From Amorphoplanes friuliensis DSM 7358 (GTDB taxonomy: Bacteria > Actinomycetota > Actinomycetes > Mycobacteriales > Micromonosporaceae), in assembly GCF_000494755.1 (NCBI RefSeq), contig NC_022657.1, positions 7,098,001 to 7,162,000 on the forward strand: 64,000 bases of DNA, given 5' to 3'. The notes under the pieces were generated by a model. The model saw only the letters and a list, made by a program, of their open reading frames with translations. It was not told the DNA's origin and did not search any database. How positions within the stretch are numbered: position 1 is the first letter of the stretch; every line of letters begins with the position of its first letter. Below, piece by piece: positions 40,827 to 49,268 of this stretch. The translations under genes and the position numbers were made by a program.

Positions 40827-41993
40827 ATGCCCACCCCCGCTGCGGATGCCCCAGCTCTGCCGAAACCACAACTTTCCCAACTGGTGGACGTGACCGCGGC
40901 CCTTGCGGAGCACGCCGAGGAGCACGACCGCACCGCCGACCTGCCGGAGAAGGGCCTGGCCATCGTGCACACAGCGGGTCTTCTCACGCTCACTGTGGGC
41001 ACCCGGCACGGCGGTCCGGGCGGTGGTCTGCACGACACGGTCCGCACGCTGACGGCCCTCGGCCAGGGTGACCCGTCGGTCGCCCTGATCAGCGCGATGA
41101 CACTCTTCGCCCACGCCGCCGCGGCCTCCTGGCCCGCCGATGTCTACGCCGAGGTGCTGGCCGAGTCGGCGCGGCGGCCGACCCTCATCAACGCGTTGCG
41201 GGTCGAGCCCGACCTCGGCACGCCGGCCCGCGGTGGTCTGCCGGCCACCACGGCCCGGCGCACCACCGACGGCTGGGAGCTCACCGGCCACAAGATCTTC
41301 TCGACCGGCGCGACCGGCCTGCGCTGGATGCAGGTCTGGGCCCGGACCGACGAGGATCCCGTACGCACCGGAGCGTTCCTGGTGCGGACGGACTCGCCCG
41401 GCATCACGGTCGAACGCACCTGGGACCACCTCGGACTGCGGGCCTCCCGCAGCGACGACGTGACCTTCGACCGCGTGAAGGTGCCGGCCGGGGCGACGCT
41501 GGACCTGGCCGCGCCGGGACCACCGGGCGCCGACCCCGGCGGGCTGCGCGCCTGGAACGCCCTCGGCATCGCCGCGATCTACCTCGGCGTCGCACGGGCC
41601 GCCCGCGACTGGCTCGTCGGCTATCTGCAGGACCGTGTGCCGACCAACCTGGGCAAGCCCCTCGCCTCGCTCCCCCGATTTCAGAACGAGGTCGGTGTCA
41701 TCGCCGCGCAGCTGCTCGCCGCGACGAGCCTGGTCGAGACCACCGCGCTCGCCGTCGACCGGGGTGCCGTGCTCGACCCTGCGCAGCCGAACATCGCCAA
41801 GTCCGTGGCCACCAACGCCGCGATCGACAGCGTGCAACGCGCCGTCGCCCTCATCGGCAACGCCGGGCTGACCCGCCACAACCCGCTGGAACGTCACCTG
41901 CGTGACGTGCTCTGCGGGCGCATCCACACCCCCCAGGACGACGTGGTCCTCGCCTCCGCCGGACGCACCCTGCTGGAAAGGAACCCCCGATGA
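40827..41993 (+). CDS. Acyl-CoA dehydrogenase-like flavin monooxygenase (SfnB/DszC family)
   Basis: 388 residues of the acyl-CoA dehydrogenase fold: helical N-domain (VDVTAALAEHAEEHDRTADLP), beta-domain GWELTGHKIFSTGATGLRWMQVWART, and C-domain with NALGIAAIYLGVARAARDWLVGY and FQNEVGVIAAQLLAA. Relatives next to LLM monooxygenases (DszC, SfnB) are FMNH2-dependent oxygenases for sulfides, sulfoxides or sulfones, not fatty-acid enzymes. First gene of the plus-strand operon; its stop overlaps the next ATG (ATGA). Confidence 0.87.
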   Translation: MPTPAADAPALPKPQLSQLVDVTAALAEHAEEHDRTADLPEKGLAIVHTAGLLTLTVGTRHGGPGGGLHDTVRTLTALGQGDPSVALISAMTLFAHAAAASWPADVYAEVLAESARRPTLINALRVEPDLGTPARGGLPATTARRTTDGWELTGHKIFSTGATGLRWMQVWARTDEDPVRTGAFLVRTDSPGITVERTWDHLGLRASRSDDVTFDRVKVPAGATLDLAAPGPPGADPGGLRAWNALGIAAIYLGVARAARDWLVGYLQDRVPTNLGKPLASLPRFQNEVGVIAAQLLAATSLVETTALAVDRGAVLDPAQPNIAKSVATNAAIDSVQRAVALIGNAGLTRHNPLERHLRDVLCGRIHTPQDDVVLASAGRTLLERNPR

Positions 41994-43090
41994 CCGTCGA
42001 GTTCGTCGGCATGATCGGCACGCGCGACGTGTCCGAGACCCGAGCGCCCTCCGGGCCTCCCATCGACCTCGAGTACGTGCGGCGGTTCAGCCGGGTGCAC
42101 GAGGAGGCCGGCTTCGACCGGGTCCTGATCGGTTACGGCTCGTCCACCCCGGACGGGACGCAGGTGGCGGCGTACGCCGCGGCGCACACGTCACAGCTGG
42201 GTCTGCTGATCGCGCACCGGCCGGGGTTTGTCGCGCCGACCACGGCCGCGCGCACCTTCGCCACGCTCGATCAGCTGTCCGGCGGGCGGGTGGCCGTGCA
42301 CACCATCACCGGTGGTTCGGATGCCGAGCAGCGGCGCGACGGGGACTACCTCGGCAAGGACGACCGCTATGCGCGTACCGAGGAATATCTGTCGGTCCTG
42401 CGCCGGGCCTGGACGTCACCGGAACCGTTCTCGCACGACGGCCGGTTCTACAAGTTCGAGGACTTCTCGCTGCTGGCCCAGCCCGCGCACCGCATCCCGC
42501 TGTATTTCGGCGGCTCGTCCGAAGCGGCCTACCGGGCGGGCGGCGCCGTCGCGGACGTCTACGCGCTCTGGGGTGAGCCGCTGAAGGAGACCGCCGAGCA
42601 GATCGCGAAGGTGCAGGCGTCGGCCGCCGCGGCCGGGCGCGACCCGCTCGGCATCAGCGTCTCGTTCCGGCCGATCCTCGCCGCGACCGACGCACTGGCC
42701 TGGGAACGCGCCGAACGCATCCTCGCGACGATCGAGGAGAGCAAGGGCGGCAAGGGTTCCTTCACCGGTGACAAGACGCGCGTGCTGGGCGGGCCCAGCC
42801 CGGAGAACGTCGGCTCACAGCGTCTCCTCGCCGCCGCGGCCAGGAGCGACCGGCACGACCGGGCACTGTGGACCGCCACGGCCAAGGCCAGCGGCGCCCA
42901 GGGCAACTCGACCGCCCTGGTCGGCTCGCCCGAGACCGTCGCGCAGGCCCTGCTCGATTACGTCGATATCGGCGTGACCACGATCCTGATCCGCGGTTAC
43001 GACCCGGTCGACGACGCCGTCGACTACGGCCGCCACCTTCTTCCTCTCGTCAAGCAGGAGCTCAGCCACCGTTCCCTCGTCGCCGCTTAG
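41990..43090 (+). CDS. FMNH2-dependent alkanesulfonate-type monooxygenase (LLM class), copy 2
   Basis: 366 residues. Same motifs as the copy at 34477: EEAGFDRVLIGYGSS, LGLLIAHRPGFVAPTTAART, TITGGSDAEQRRDGDYLGKD, IPLYFGGSSEAAYRAGG and ISVSFRPILAATDALAWERA. One difference is a longer insert around ESKGGKGSFTGDKTRVLGGP (about 247-266). FMNH2 would be supplied by the reductase gene immediately downstream. Two related monooxygenases bracketing one transporter operon suggests different sulfonate or sulfone chain preferences. Confidence 0.9.
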   Translation: MTVEFVGMIGTRDVSETRAPSGPPIDLEYVRRFSRVHEEAGFDRVLIGYGSSTPDGTQVAAYAAAHTSQLGLLIAHRPGFVAPTTAARTFATLDQLSGGRVAVHTITGGSDAEQRRDGDYLGKDDRYARTEEYLSVLRRAWTSPEPFSHDGRFYKFEDFSLLAQPAHRIPLYFGGSSEAAYRAGGAVADVYALWGEPLKETAEQIAKVQASAAAAGRDPLGISVSFRPILAATDALAWERAERILATIEESKGGKGSFTGDKTRVLGGPSPENVGSQRLLAAAARSDRHDRALWTATAKASGAQGNSTALVGSPETVAQALLDYVDIGVTTILIRGYDPVDDAVDYGRHLLPLVKQELSHRSLVAA

Positions 43091-43100
43091 GGGATCACCG

Positions 43101-43616
43101 ATGACCGTCACCCCTCTCCACCAGGACCGTGCCGTGGACGCCGACCTCTTCCGGGCGCTGCTGCGCCGCCACGCCGCGGCAGTCGTCGTGATCACCGCCC
43201 CGGGTGAGCCACCCGCGGGTTTCACCGCCACCTCGTTCACCTCGGTGTCGCTCGACCCGCCGCTGGTCTCCTTCTGCCTGGCCAAGTCCGCGTCGGCCTG
43301 GCCCGCGGTGCAGGCCGCGAGCACTATCGCCGTGCACGTCCTGACCCAGGAACAGGAACACGTGGCGCGGACGTTCGCGACACGCGGCATCGACCGGTTC
43401 GCCGCCCACGGCGCCTGGCGGCCGGGCCCCGACGGTGTGCCACTGCTCGAGGGAGTGCTTGCCACCATCGTGTGCAAGGTGGCCCAGCACGTCGAGGCCG
43501 GCGACCACACCATCGTGCTGGCGACCCCGGAGCTCGGCGAGCATCACGCGGACACCACCGTCACACCGCTCGTCTACCACGACGGCACGTACGCCCACCT
43601 CCAGCGGTCGGCGTAG
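43101..43616 (+). CDS. Flavin reductase family protein (FMN:NAD(P)H reductase)
   Basis: 171 residues of the flavin-reductase-like split beta-barrel. Motifs: FRALLRRHAAAVVVITAPGE, PPAGFTATSFTSVSLDPPLVSFCLAKSAS (FMN binding), VARTFATRG and the terminal GTYAHL. Such reductases deliver FMNH2 to two-component monooxygenases (HpaC, DszD, SsuE-like role). Directly between two LLM monooxygenase genes, with 10 bases upstream and 0 bases downstream spacing. Confidence 0.9.
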   Translation: MTVTPLHQDRAVDADLFRALLRRHAAAVVVITAPGEPPAGFTATSFTSVSLDPPLVSFCLAKSASAWPAVQAASTIAVHVLTQEQEHVARTFATRGIDRFAAHGAWRPGPDGVPLLEGVLATIVCKVAQHVEAGDHTIVLATPELGEHHADTTVTPLVYHDGTYAHLQRSA

Positions 43617-44678
43617 ATGCAGATCCACTGGTTCCTGCCCACCGCCGGCGACAGCCACGGCATCACCAGCGGCGGGCAGGCCGCCGCCACCGTGGTCACC
43701 GAGCGGCCACCCGACCTCGGGTACCTGGCGATCCTCGCCCGCGCGGCCGAACGGCTCGGCTTCACCGGCATGCTCACGCCCACGGGCACGTTCTGCGAGG
43801 ACGCGTGGATCACCACGGCCGCGCTGCTCGCCGAGACGTCGACGCTGAAGTTCCTGGTCGCGTTCCGGCCCGGGCTGGTCAGCCCGACGCTCGCCGCGCA
43901 GATGGCGTCGACCTACCAGCGGATCTCCGGCGGGCGGCTGCTCCTCAACGTCGTCACCGGCGGCGAGTCCACCGAGCAGCGCCGCTTCGGCGACTGGCTC
44001 GACCACGACCAGCGGTACGCCCGCACCGCGGAGTTCCTGCAGGTGCTGCGGGGTGCATGGTCCGGCGAGCCGTTCGACTTCACCGGCGAGCACTACCGGA
44101 TCGAGGGCGCAACCACGCGGCTGACACCGGACCCGGTGCCCCCGATCTTCTTCGGCGGCTCGTCACCGCCGGCGCTGCGGGTCGCGGCCGCACACGCGGA
44201 CACGTACCTGACGTGGGGAGAACCACCCGATGCCGTCTCGGCCAAGCTCGCTGCCGTCCGCGCACTCACCGACCGGCCCCTCACGTACGGCATCAGACTC
44301 CACGTGATCACCCGGGACACCGCCGCCGAGGCGTGGGCGGCGGCCCGTGCGCTGCTCGACCGGGTGCCGCCGCAGGCTGTCGAGGCGGCAAGGGAACGCT
44401 TTGCGCGTACCGAATCGGAGGGACAGCGACGGATGGCCGAGCTGACGGGCGGCGACTCGCTGGAGGTCTCGCCCAACCTGTGGGCCGGTTTCGGGCTGGT
44501 CAGGCCCGGTGCCGGAACGGCGCTGGTCGGCAGTCACGCCGAGGTCGCGGATCGCATCGCCGAATATCACGCGCTCGGCATCGACCACTTCATCCTGTCG
44601 GGACAACCGCACCTGGAGGAGGCCTACCGCTTCGGCGAGGGCGTCCTTCCCCTACTGAAACTGGGAGCAGCTGCATGA
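43617..44678 (+). CDS. ssuD: FMNH2-dependent alkanesulfonate monooxygenase, SsuD type
   Basis: 353 residues, opening MQIHWFLPTAGDSH as in SsuD. Other SsuD features are LLAETSTLKFLVAFRPGLVSPTLAAQMAST, LLLNVVTGGESTEQRRFGDW, HDQRYARTAEFL, IFFGGSSPPALRVAAAHADTYLTWGEP and LSGQPHLEEAYRFGEGVLPLL. It converts an alkanesulfonate with FMNH2 and O2 to an aldehyde and sulfite. Starts directly after the flavin reductase stop and overlaps the following reductase gene (ATGA). It is closer to classic SsuD than the other two LLM enzymes in this window. Confidence 0.92.
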   Translation: MQIHWFLPTAGDSHGITSGGQAAATVVTERPPDLGYLAILARAAERLGFTGMLTPTGTFCEDAWITTAALLAETSTLKFLVAFRPGLVSPTLAAQMASTYQRISGGRLLLNVVTGGESTEQRRFGDWLDHDQRYARTAEFLQVLRGAWSGEPFDFTGEHYRIEGATTRLTPDPVPPIFFGGSSPPALRVAAAHADTYLTWGEPPDAVSAKLAAVRALTDRPLTYGIRLHVITRDTAAEAWAAARALLDRVPPQAVEAARERFARTESEGQRRMAELTGGDSLEVSPNLWAGFGLVRPGAGTALVGSHAEVADRIAEYHALGIDHFILSGQPHLEEAYRFGEGVLPLLKLGAAA

Positions 44679-45139
44679 GCGGAATCGTTGTCGTATCGGG
44701 CAATCCGCGGGCCGGGTCGCGGACGTCGACGCTGGCGGCGGCCGTCGGTTCGGCGCTCGGTGGCGCGTCCACGGTCATCGAGGTCGGGGCGCTGGGCACC
44801 GGGTTGCTGACGCCGGACGACCCCGCAACCGCCGCCGCGGTGACGGCTGTCCGGGAGGCCGACGTGCTCGTGGTGGCCACGCCCACCTATAAGGGCAGCT
44901 ACACCGGGGTGCTCAAGGTGCTGCTCGACCAGCTGCCCGCCAACGCCCTGGCGGGCAAGCGTGCCGTGCCGGTGGTCACCGCCGGAGTGGCACCCCAGGC
45001 CGCCGCCGCGGCAGCCCTGCTGGCCCAGCTTCTCGGTGAGCTCGGCGCCGACGTCGCGCCCGCGCTGCCGGTCGTGGAGGCCGACCTGCCCGAGTCGGCG
45101 GCGATAGCGGAGAAGTACGCCGCAGCGCACGGCGGGTGA
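44675..45139 (+). CDS. ssuE: NADPH-dependent FMN reductase, SsuE/MsuE type
   Basis: 154 residues of the flavodoxin-like FMN_red fold: VVVSGNPRAGSRTSTLA (phosphate loop), DVLVVATPTYKGSYTGVLKVLLDQLPANALAGK (flavin loop with YKGSYTG, the SsuE signature) and VVTAGVAPQAAAA. It would reduce FMN with NADPH to feed the SsuD-type enzyme encoded directly upstream. Last gene of the plus-strand organosulfur operon. Confidence 0.9.
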   Translation: MSGIVVVSGNPRAGSRTSTLAAAVGSALGGASTVIEVGALGTGLLTPDDPATAAAVTAVREADVLVVATPTYKGSYTGVLKVLLDQLPANALAGKRAVPVVTAGVAPQAAAAAALLAQLLGELGADVAPALPVVEADLPESAAIAEKYAAAHGG

Positions 45140-45158
45140 TTGGCGGCGGCTTGGCACG

Positions 45159-45482
45159 ATGACCGGCATGGACATCCTCGTGACCGTGGCGCTCGCCGTG
45201 CTGCTGGTCGGTCTCTTCCTGCTGGCCCTGGCCTCGTCGTCGAACTCGCGCCGGGAACAGCTGCGGACGGCGAACCGCCTGACCGCGATCGAGCACAAGC
45301 TGGACTCGATCATCGCCCACCACGGCATCACCGTCCGGGAGCGCGAGTTCCCGGACGTCGTGCGGCTGGTTCAGGAGGACAAGCGCATCGAGGCGATCCG
45401 CGTCTTCCGCACCGAGACCGGGTCGAGTCTGCTCGAGGCCAAGAACGCCGTCGACGCGATCGCGGCGCGGTACGGGCGCTGA
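45159..45482 (+). CDS. Membrane-anchored protein with ribosomal L7/L12 C-terminal-like domain
   Basis: 107 residues. A single N-terminal membrane segment (ILVTVALAVLLVGLFLLALAS) is followed by a basic helix and coiled region (LRTANRLTAIEHKLDSIIAHHGI), then DVVRLVQEDKRIEAIRVFRTETGSSLLEAKNAVDAI, which resembles the L7/L12 CTD helix-turn-helix (K-x-xAIK-x-xRE-x-TG-L-x-EAK-x-xVD). Such small proteins are widespread in actinobacteria and of unknown role; they are not ribosomal. ATG at 45159 or 45168. Not clearly part of the sulfur operon. Confidence 0.75.
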   Translation: MTGMDILVTVALAVLLVGLFLLALASSSNSRREQLRTANRLTAIEHKLDSIIAHHGITVREREFPDVVRLVQEDKRIEAIRVFRTETGSSLLEAKNAVDAIAARYGR

Positions 45483-45560
45483 AGAGCGAGCTTCGAGGGC
45501 CGCCGGATCCGGCGGCCCTCGAATTGATCTATCCGGCTCGCCGGGCTCGCGCGGTGATCG

Positions 45561-46277
45561 TCACTCGGCCTGCTCGTTGACTGTCACCCGGCGGCGGTCC
45601 CAGAGCTTGGCGGCGCCGACGAGGACAGCGGCGCCGGCCATGGTCACCGCGCCCCAGAAGAGCAGGCCGCCGTCCGCGTTGCCGTCGAACCAGGCGAGGT
45701 AGGCCAGGACCGCCGCGACCGCGACGACCGCCACACCCGGCAGGCTCGCCAGGGCCCGACGGCGACCGGCCGGCCGGAACAGACCGACCACGGCATCGGC
45801 CACGACCAGCAGCGCGGCCACCGCGCACATCCCGAACGTGTACGACCGGAAGTCCAGCGGCACGTCGCTGTCGTCGAGCCGGAAGACGATCAGCAGCAGG
45901 GCGACACCGAGCACCAGAGCCAGGATCGCGGACGACCCGAGCTCCCAGGACCGGGGCAGCGGCCGGTTGCGGTCCTGCCGCTTGCGCGGCACGTAGTCCC
46001 AGGCCCGGTCCGTCGCCCAGCGGCTCGCCATCGCGCCGAAGATGCTCAGAGCCAGGAAGGCGATGAGCGGGCCCACGACCGTCTGCCCGAGGTAGCCGAT
46101 GATGGCGGCCGCCAGCGCGGCCACGGGGATGCTGGTCGCGGCGCCGACGAGCCAGCCGTTGCGGAACTGGACGCGGGCCTCGGGCAGGTCGAGCGGGTGG
46201 ACCAGGAACTGCTTCTCGGGGTCCGGGAGGTCGACGATCTCTTCCATGACGTTCGGGGCCTCTTCCAGGAGATTCAC
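45561..46277 (-). CDS. Membrane protein of unknown function paired with a HTH regulator
   Basis: 238 residues. The N-terminus is soluble and acidic (EEAPNVMEEIVDLPDPEKQF). It is followed by about six hydrophobic segments (VGAATSIPVAALAAAIIGYL, GPLIAFLALSIFGAMAS, ILALVLGVALLLIVF, FGMCAVAALLVVADAVVGL, GVAVVAVAAVLAYLAWF, GLLFWGAVTMAGAAVLVG). Its GTG overlaps the HTH gene stop (GTGA). No family is recognised. Probably controlled by that regulator. Confidence 0.75.
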   Translation of the reverse strand: MNLLEEAPNVMEEIVDLPDPEKQFLVHPLDLPEARVQFRNGWLVGAATSIPVAALAAAIIGYLGQTVVGPLIAFLALSIFGAMASRWATDRAWDYVPRKRQDRNRPLPRSWELGSSAILALVLGVALLLIVFRLDDSDVPLDFRSYTFGMCAVAALLVVADAVVGLFRPAGRRRALASLPGVAVVAVAAVLAYLAWFDGNADGGLLFWGAVTMAGAAVLVGAAKLWDRRRVTVNEQAE

Positions 46278-46702
46278 GACAGCCTCCAGGGCGCGTGGTC
46301 GACAAAGGAACTGGTCGGGTTGGGGCGGGCGATGTCGTAGACCTTCTGGCGCGAGACGCCGAGCCGGCCGGCGACCGTCACCGCGCTGAACTCGTCGAGG
46401 AGCGCCTCGACGGCCAGCGCCCGGACGGCAGAGGCCCGTGAGGTCAGGTGTGCGGTCAGGGCACTGACCTCGGCTGCGATCAGGGCGACGGGAAGCGGGC
46501 CACCGAACGGCTCGGCCCAGTCACCGGCTCCACTCGTGGCCGCCGCGAACAACTCGTCGCCACCGTTGGAGAGGGCCGACCACACCTGCTCCGCAGTGAC
46601 GCCGGCCGACTCGAACCGCTCACGGATCGAATCTCTGGTGTCGGGCGTGCGGTGGGCCAGGACCCGGTCCCAGCTCGTGTCACCCCCGGGTTGACTGCTC
46701 AT
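46274..46702 (-). CDS. Small HTH regulator, probably autoregulated
   Basis: 142 residues from the ATG at 46702. The middle is helical (LTAHLTSRASAVRALAVEAL) and the C-terminal part has a resolvase/HigA-like HTH (DEFSAVTVAGRLGVSRQKVYDIAR). The ending VDHAPWRLS is short. Three near-palindromic 17-bp copies of GTCAmCCCssGGGkTGAC lie in and just upstream of its start, as expected for autoregulation. It is the first gene of a two-gene operon with the membrane protein at 45561. Confidence 0.75.
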   Translation of the reverse strand: MSSQPGGDTSWDRVLAHRTPDTRDSIRERFESAGVTAEQVWSALSNGGDELFAAATSGAGDWAEPFGGPLPVALIAAEVSALTAHLTSRASAVRALAVEALLDEFSAVTVAGRLGVSRQKVYDIARPNPTSSFVDHAPWRLS

Positions 46703-46750
46703 GGGACAAGGATGTGTCACCCCGGGGGTTACTGTCAACCCCGGGGCGAC
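46679..46750. promoter_or_regulatory. Three 17-bp operator copies
   Basis: GTCACCCCCGGGTTGAC (46679-46695, inside the start of the HTH gene), GTCACCCCGGGGGTTAC (46716-46732) and GTCAACCCCGGGGCGAC (46734-46750). Each is close to a palindrome. A weaker half-copy (AACTCCGGGGTGGAC) lies at about 46772-46786, close to the divergent DUF2238 gene, so both genes may be controlled. Confidence 0.7.
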
Positions 46751-46808
46751 ACTTTTCGCTGTGAAGCCTCGAACTCCGGGGTGGACGGTTGGGCCTAGAG
46801 TGCGCCCC

Positions 46809-47477
46809 GTGCCCACGTTTCCTGCTGCGTACCGGTGGACGCTCGGTGTTTTTGTGCTGGTGCTCGGGGCCACGTGGTGGCGGCCCATCTATCCGGTCGA
46901 GCAGGCACTGCACCACTCGTTGACCGTGGCCGGGGTGATTGCGCTGGTGCTCGTGCAGCGACGGCGGCTGCTCCCGTACAGCTCGTTCCTGCTGATCTTG
47001 ATTTTCTTGACCCTGCATTCGGTGGCGGCACGGTGGATCTACTCGTTCGTGCCCTACGACGACTGGACGCAGGCGCTCTTCGGGATGCGGCTCTCCGAGG
47101 TCCTCGGCTGGGAACGCAACCACTTCGACCGCCTGGTCCACCTGAGCTACGGGTTGTGTTTCGGTCCGGTGCTGTTCCGCCGGCTGCTCGACGCCGGCCT
47201 GCGCGTCCGGTGGGCGGCGCCGACCGCGGTTGAGCTGGTCCTGTCGACGAGCGCCGTCTACGAGCTCTTCGAATGGGCGATCGCGATGACGCTGGCGCCC
47301 GGCGCGGCCGAGGCCTACAACGGCCAGCAGGGTGACATGTGGGACGCCCACAAGGACATGGCCCTCGCGACCGGCGGCGCCGTGCTCGCCGTCACGATCG
47401 CGGTCCTGCTGCTGCGCCGGCGCTCCGGCCCGGCGGTCACGGACCGAATCAGACCACCAACGGTCATCGATACGTAA
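46809..47477 (+). CDS. DUF2238 (YjdF-like) membrane protein
   Basis: 222 residues from the GTG at 46809. About six membrane segments are visible (YRWTLGVFVLVLGATWW, VAGVIALVLVQRRRLL, LLILIFLTLHSVAARWIYSF, VLFRRLLDAGLR, AVELVLSTSAVYELFEWAIA, GGAVLAVTIAVLLL). The family core is RNHFDRLVHLSYGLCFGPVL, VYELFEWAIAMTLAPGAAEAYNGQQGD-MWDAHKDM. The role is unknown. Divergent from the HTH gene; the shared region contains its operators. Confidence 0.85.
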   Translation: MPTFPAAYRWTLGVFVLVLGATWWRPIYPVEQALHHSLTVAGVIALVLVQRRRLLPYSSFLLILIFLTLHSVAARWIYSFVPYDDWTQALFGMRLSEVLGWERNHFDRLVHLSYGLCFGPVLFRRLLDAGLRVRWAAPTAVELVLSTSAVYELFEWAIAMTLAPGAAEAYNGQQGDMWDAHKDMALATGGAVLAVTIAVLLLRRRSGPAVTDRIRPPTVIDT

Positions 47478-47565
47478 CACGGCGTTCCTACGTTGACGGC
47501 ATCCACACCGCCGTCACGTCCGCTCCCCCGGGCGCGGCGGCACCCCGGCGAGCCAGGTGGTGGCC

Positions 47566-49215
47566 ATGACGCAGGAAATGACCCCGGAGCACGTGTCGCC
47601 CGACGCCGACGTACGGGCGGCGACACACGAGACCCTCGAGGACTACACGCTGCGGTTCGCGCCGCGCAGTTACCGCAAATGGTCGACCGGCGTGGTGGCG
47701 GTCTCGGCGCTGGGTGGCATCGCCTACCTCGCGGACTTCGCCATCGGCGCCAACATCGGCATCTCGTACGGCACGACCAACGCGCTGTGGGGCATCGGCG
47801 TCTTTGCCGTCGTGGTCTTCCTGACCGGCTTCCCGCTGGCGTACTACGCGGCGCGCTACAACATCGACCTCGACCTGATCACGCGAGGCAGCGGCTTCGG
47901 CTACTACGGCTCGGTCGTCACGAACGTCATCTTCGCGACGTTCACCTTCATCTTCTTCGCCCTCGAAGGCTCGATCATGGCCCAGGGCCTGAATCTGGGC
48001 CTGCACATACCCCTGTGGCTCGGCTACGCCCTGTCGACAGTGATCATCTTCCCGCTGGTCATCTACGGCATGAAGGTCCTGTCCACTCTGCAGGTGTGGA
48101 CAACCCCGCTGTGGCTCGTGCTGATGGTGCTGCCGTTCGCCTATCTGCTGGTCAGCCACCCCGAATCGATCGACGCGTTCTTCTCCTACCGCGGTGAGGA
48201 CGGCAACGGCGCGACCAACCTCGGCTCGATCATGCTGGCGGCCGGCGTCTGCCTCTCCCTCATCGCCCAGATCGCCGAGCAGATCGACTACCTGCGGTTC
48301 ATGCCTCCGCGTACGCCGGAGAACTCCCGCAAGTGGTGGACGGCGATGATCCTGGCCGGACCGGGCTGGGTCATCTTCGGCGCACTCAAGCAGGCGATCG
48401 GCCTGTTCCTGGCCGTCTACATCATCGCGACGGTCGCGGACGGCGCCGCGGTCGCGAACCAGCCGGTCCACCAGTTCCTGGAGATCTACCGCGACATCAT
48501 GCCGGGCTGGATCGCCATGACCCTCGCGGTCATCCTGGTGGTCATCAGCCAGATCAAGATCAACGTCACGAACGCGTACTCGGGGTCGCTGGCCTGGACC
48601 AACTCGTACACCCGGATCACCAAGCACTACCCGGGGCGGCTGGTCTTCCTGGGTGTGAACCTGGCGATCGCGCTGATCCTGATGGAAGCCAACATGTTCG
48701 ACTTCCTCAACACGATCCTCGGCTTCTACGCCAACTGCGGCATGGCCTGGGTCGTCGTCGTGGCGTCCGACATCGTCTTCAACAAGTACCTGCTGAAGCT
48801 GTCCCCGCTGAAGCCGGAGTTCCGCCGCGGCATGCTCTACGACATCAACCCGGTCGGCTTCGGCTCGATGATCATCGCGGCCGGCGTCTCGATCGTCGTC
48901 TTCTTCGGCGGCCTGGGCGAGACCATCCGGCCGTACTCCCCGCTGGTCGCGATCGGCCTCGCCCTGATCCTCCCGCCGATCATCGCGATCGCCACGAAAG
49001 GCAAGTACTACCTGCGCCGCACCGACGACGGCATCGACCTCCCCATGTACGACGAACACGGCAACCCGTCGGGCGAGGTCCTGACCTGCCACGTGTGCCG
49101 TCAGCAGTACGAACGCCCCGACATGGCGGCATGCCAGACCCACGACGCGCACGTGTGCTCGCTGTGCCTGAGCACCGACAAGGTCGCCGACCACGTACTG
49201 CCCAGCCAGGTCTGA
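47566..49215 (+). CDS. NCS1-type purine/cytosine permease family transporter with Cys-rich tail
   Basis: 549 residues from the ATG at 47566 (AGGTGG upstream). About 12 membrane segments; features include APRSYRKWSTGVVAVSALGG, GANIGISYGTTNALWGIG, SLIAQIAEQIDYLRFMPPRT and SQIKINVTNAYSGSLAWTNSY, which match nucleobase/cation symporter family proteins. The C-terminal ~50 residues are soluble and contain CHVCRQQYERPDMAACQTHD-AHVCSLCLSTDK, a CxxC...C...CxxC array likely to bind zinc, unusual for the family. Substrate: purine, pyrimidine or another N-heterocycle. Confidence 0.85.
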   Translation: MTQEMTPEHVSPDADVRAATHETLEDYTLRFAPRSYRKWSTGVVAVSALGGIAYLADFAIGANIGISYGTTNALWGIGVFAVVVFLTGFPLAYYAARYNIDLDLITRGSGFGYYGSVVTNVIFATFTFIFFALEGSIMAQGLNLGLHIPLWLGYALSTVIIFPLVIYGMKVLSTLQVWTTPLWLVLMVLPFAYLLVSHPESIDAFFSYRGEDGNGATNLGSIMLAAGVCLSLIAQIAEQIDYLRFMPPRTPENSRKWWTAMILAGPGWVIFGALKQAIGLFLAVYIIATVADGAAVANQPVHQFLEIYRDIMPGWIAMTLAVILVVISQIKINVTNAYSGSLAWTNSYTRITKHYPGRLVFLGVNLAIALILMEANMFDFLNTILGFYANCGMAWVVVVASDIVFNKYLLKLSPLKPEFRRGMLYDINPVGFGSMIIAAGVSIVVFFGGLGETIRPYSPLVAIGLALILPPIIAIATKGKYYLRRTDDGIDLPMYDEHGNPSGEVLTCHVCRQQYERPDMAACQTHDAHVCSLCLSTDKVADHVLPSQV

Positions 49216-49268
49216 CCCTCCCGGAATGCGGCGGAGGTGGTCGCTGTTAGGAGCAGCAGGAGGTCATC

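Noticed and set aside
40827..41993. Fatty-acid acyl-CoA dehydrogenase
   Set aside because: The operon contains only FMNH2 monooxygenases and flavin reductases, so the DszC/SfnB-like reading is preferred.
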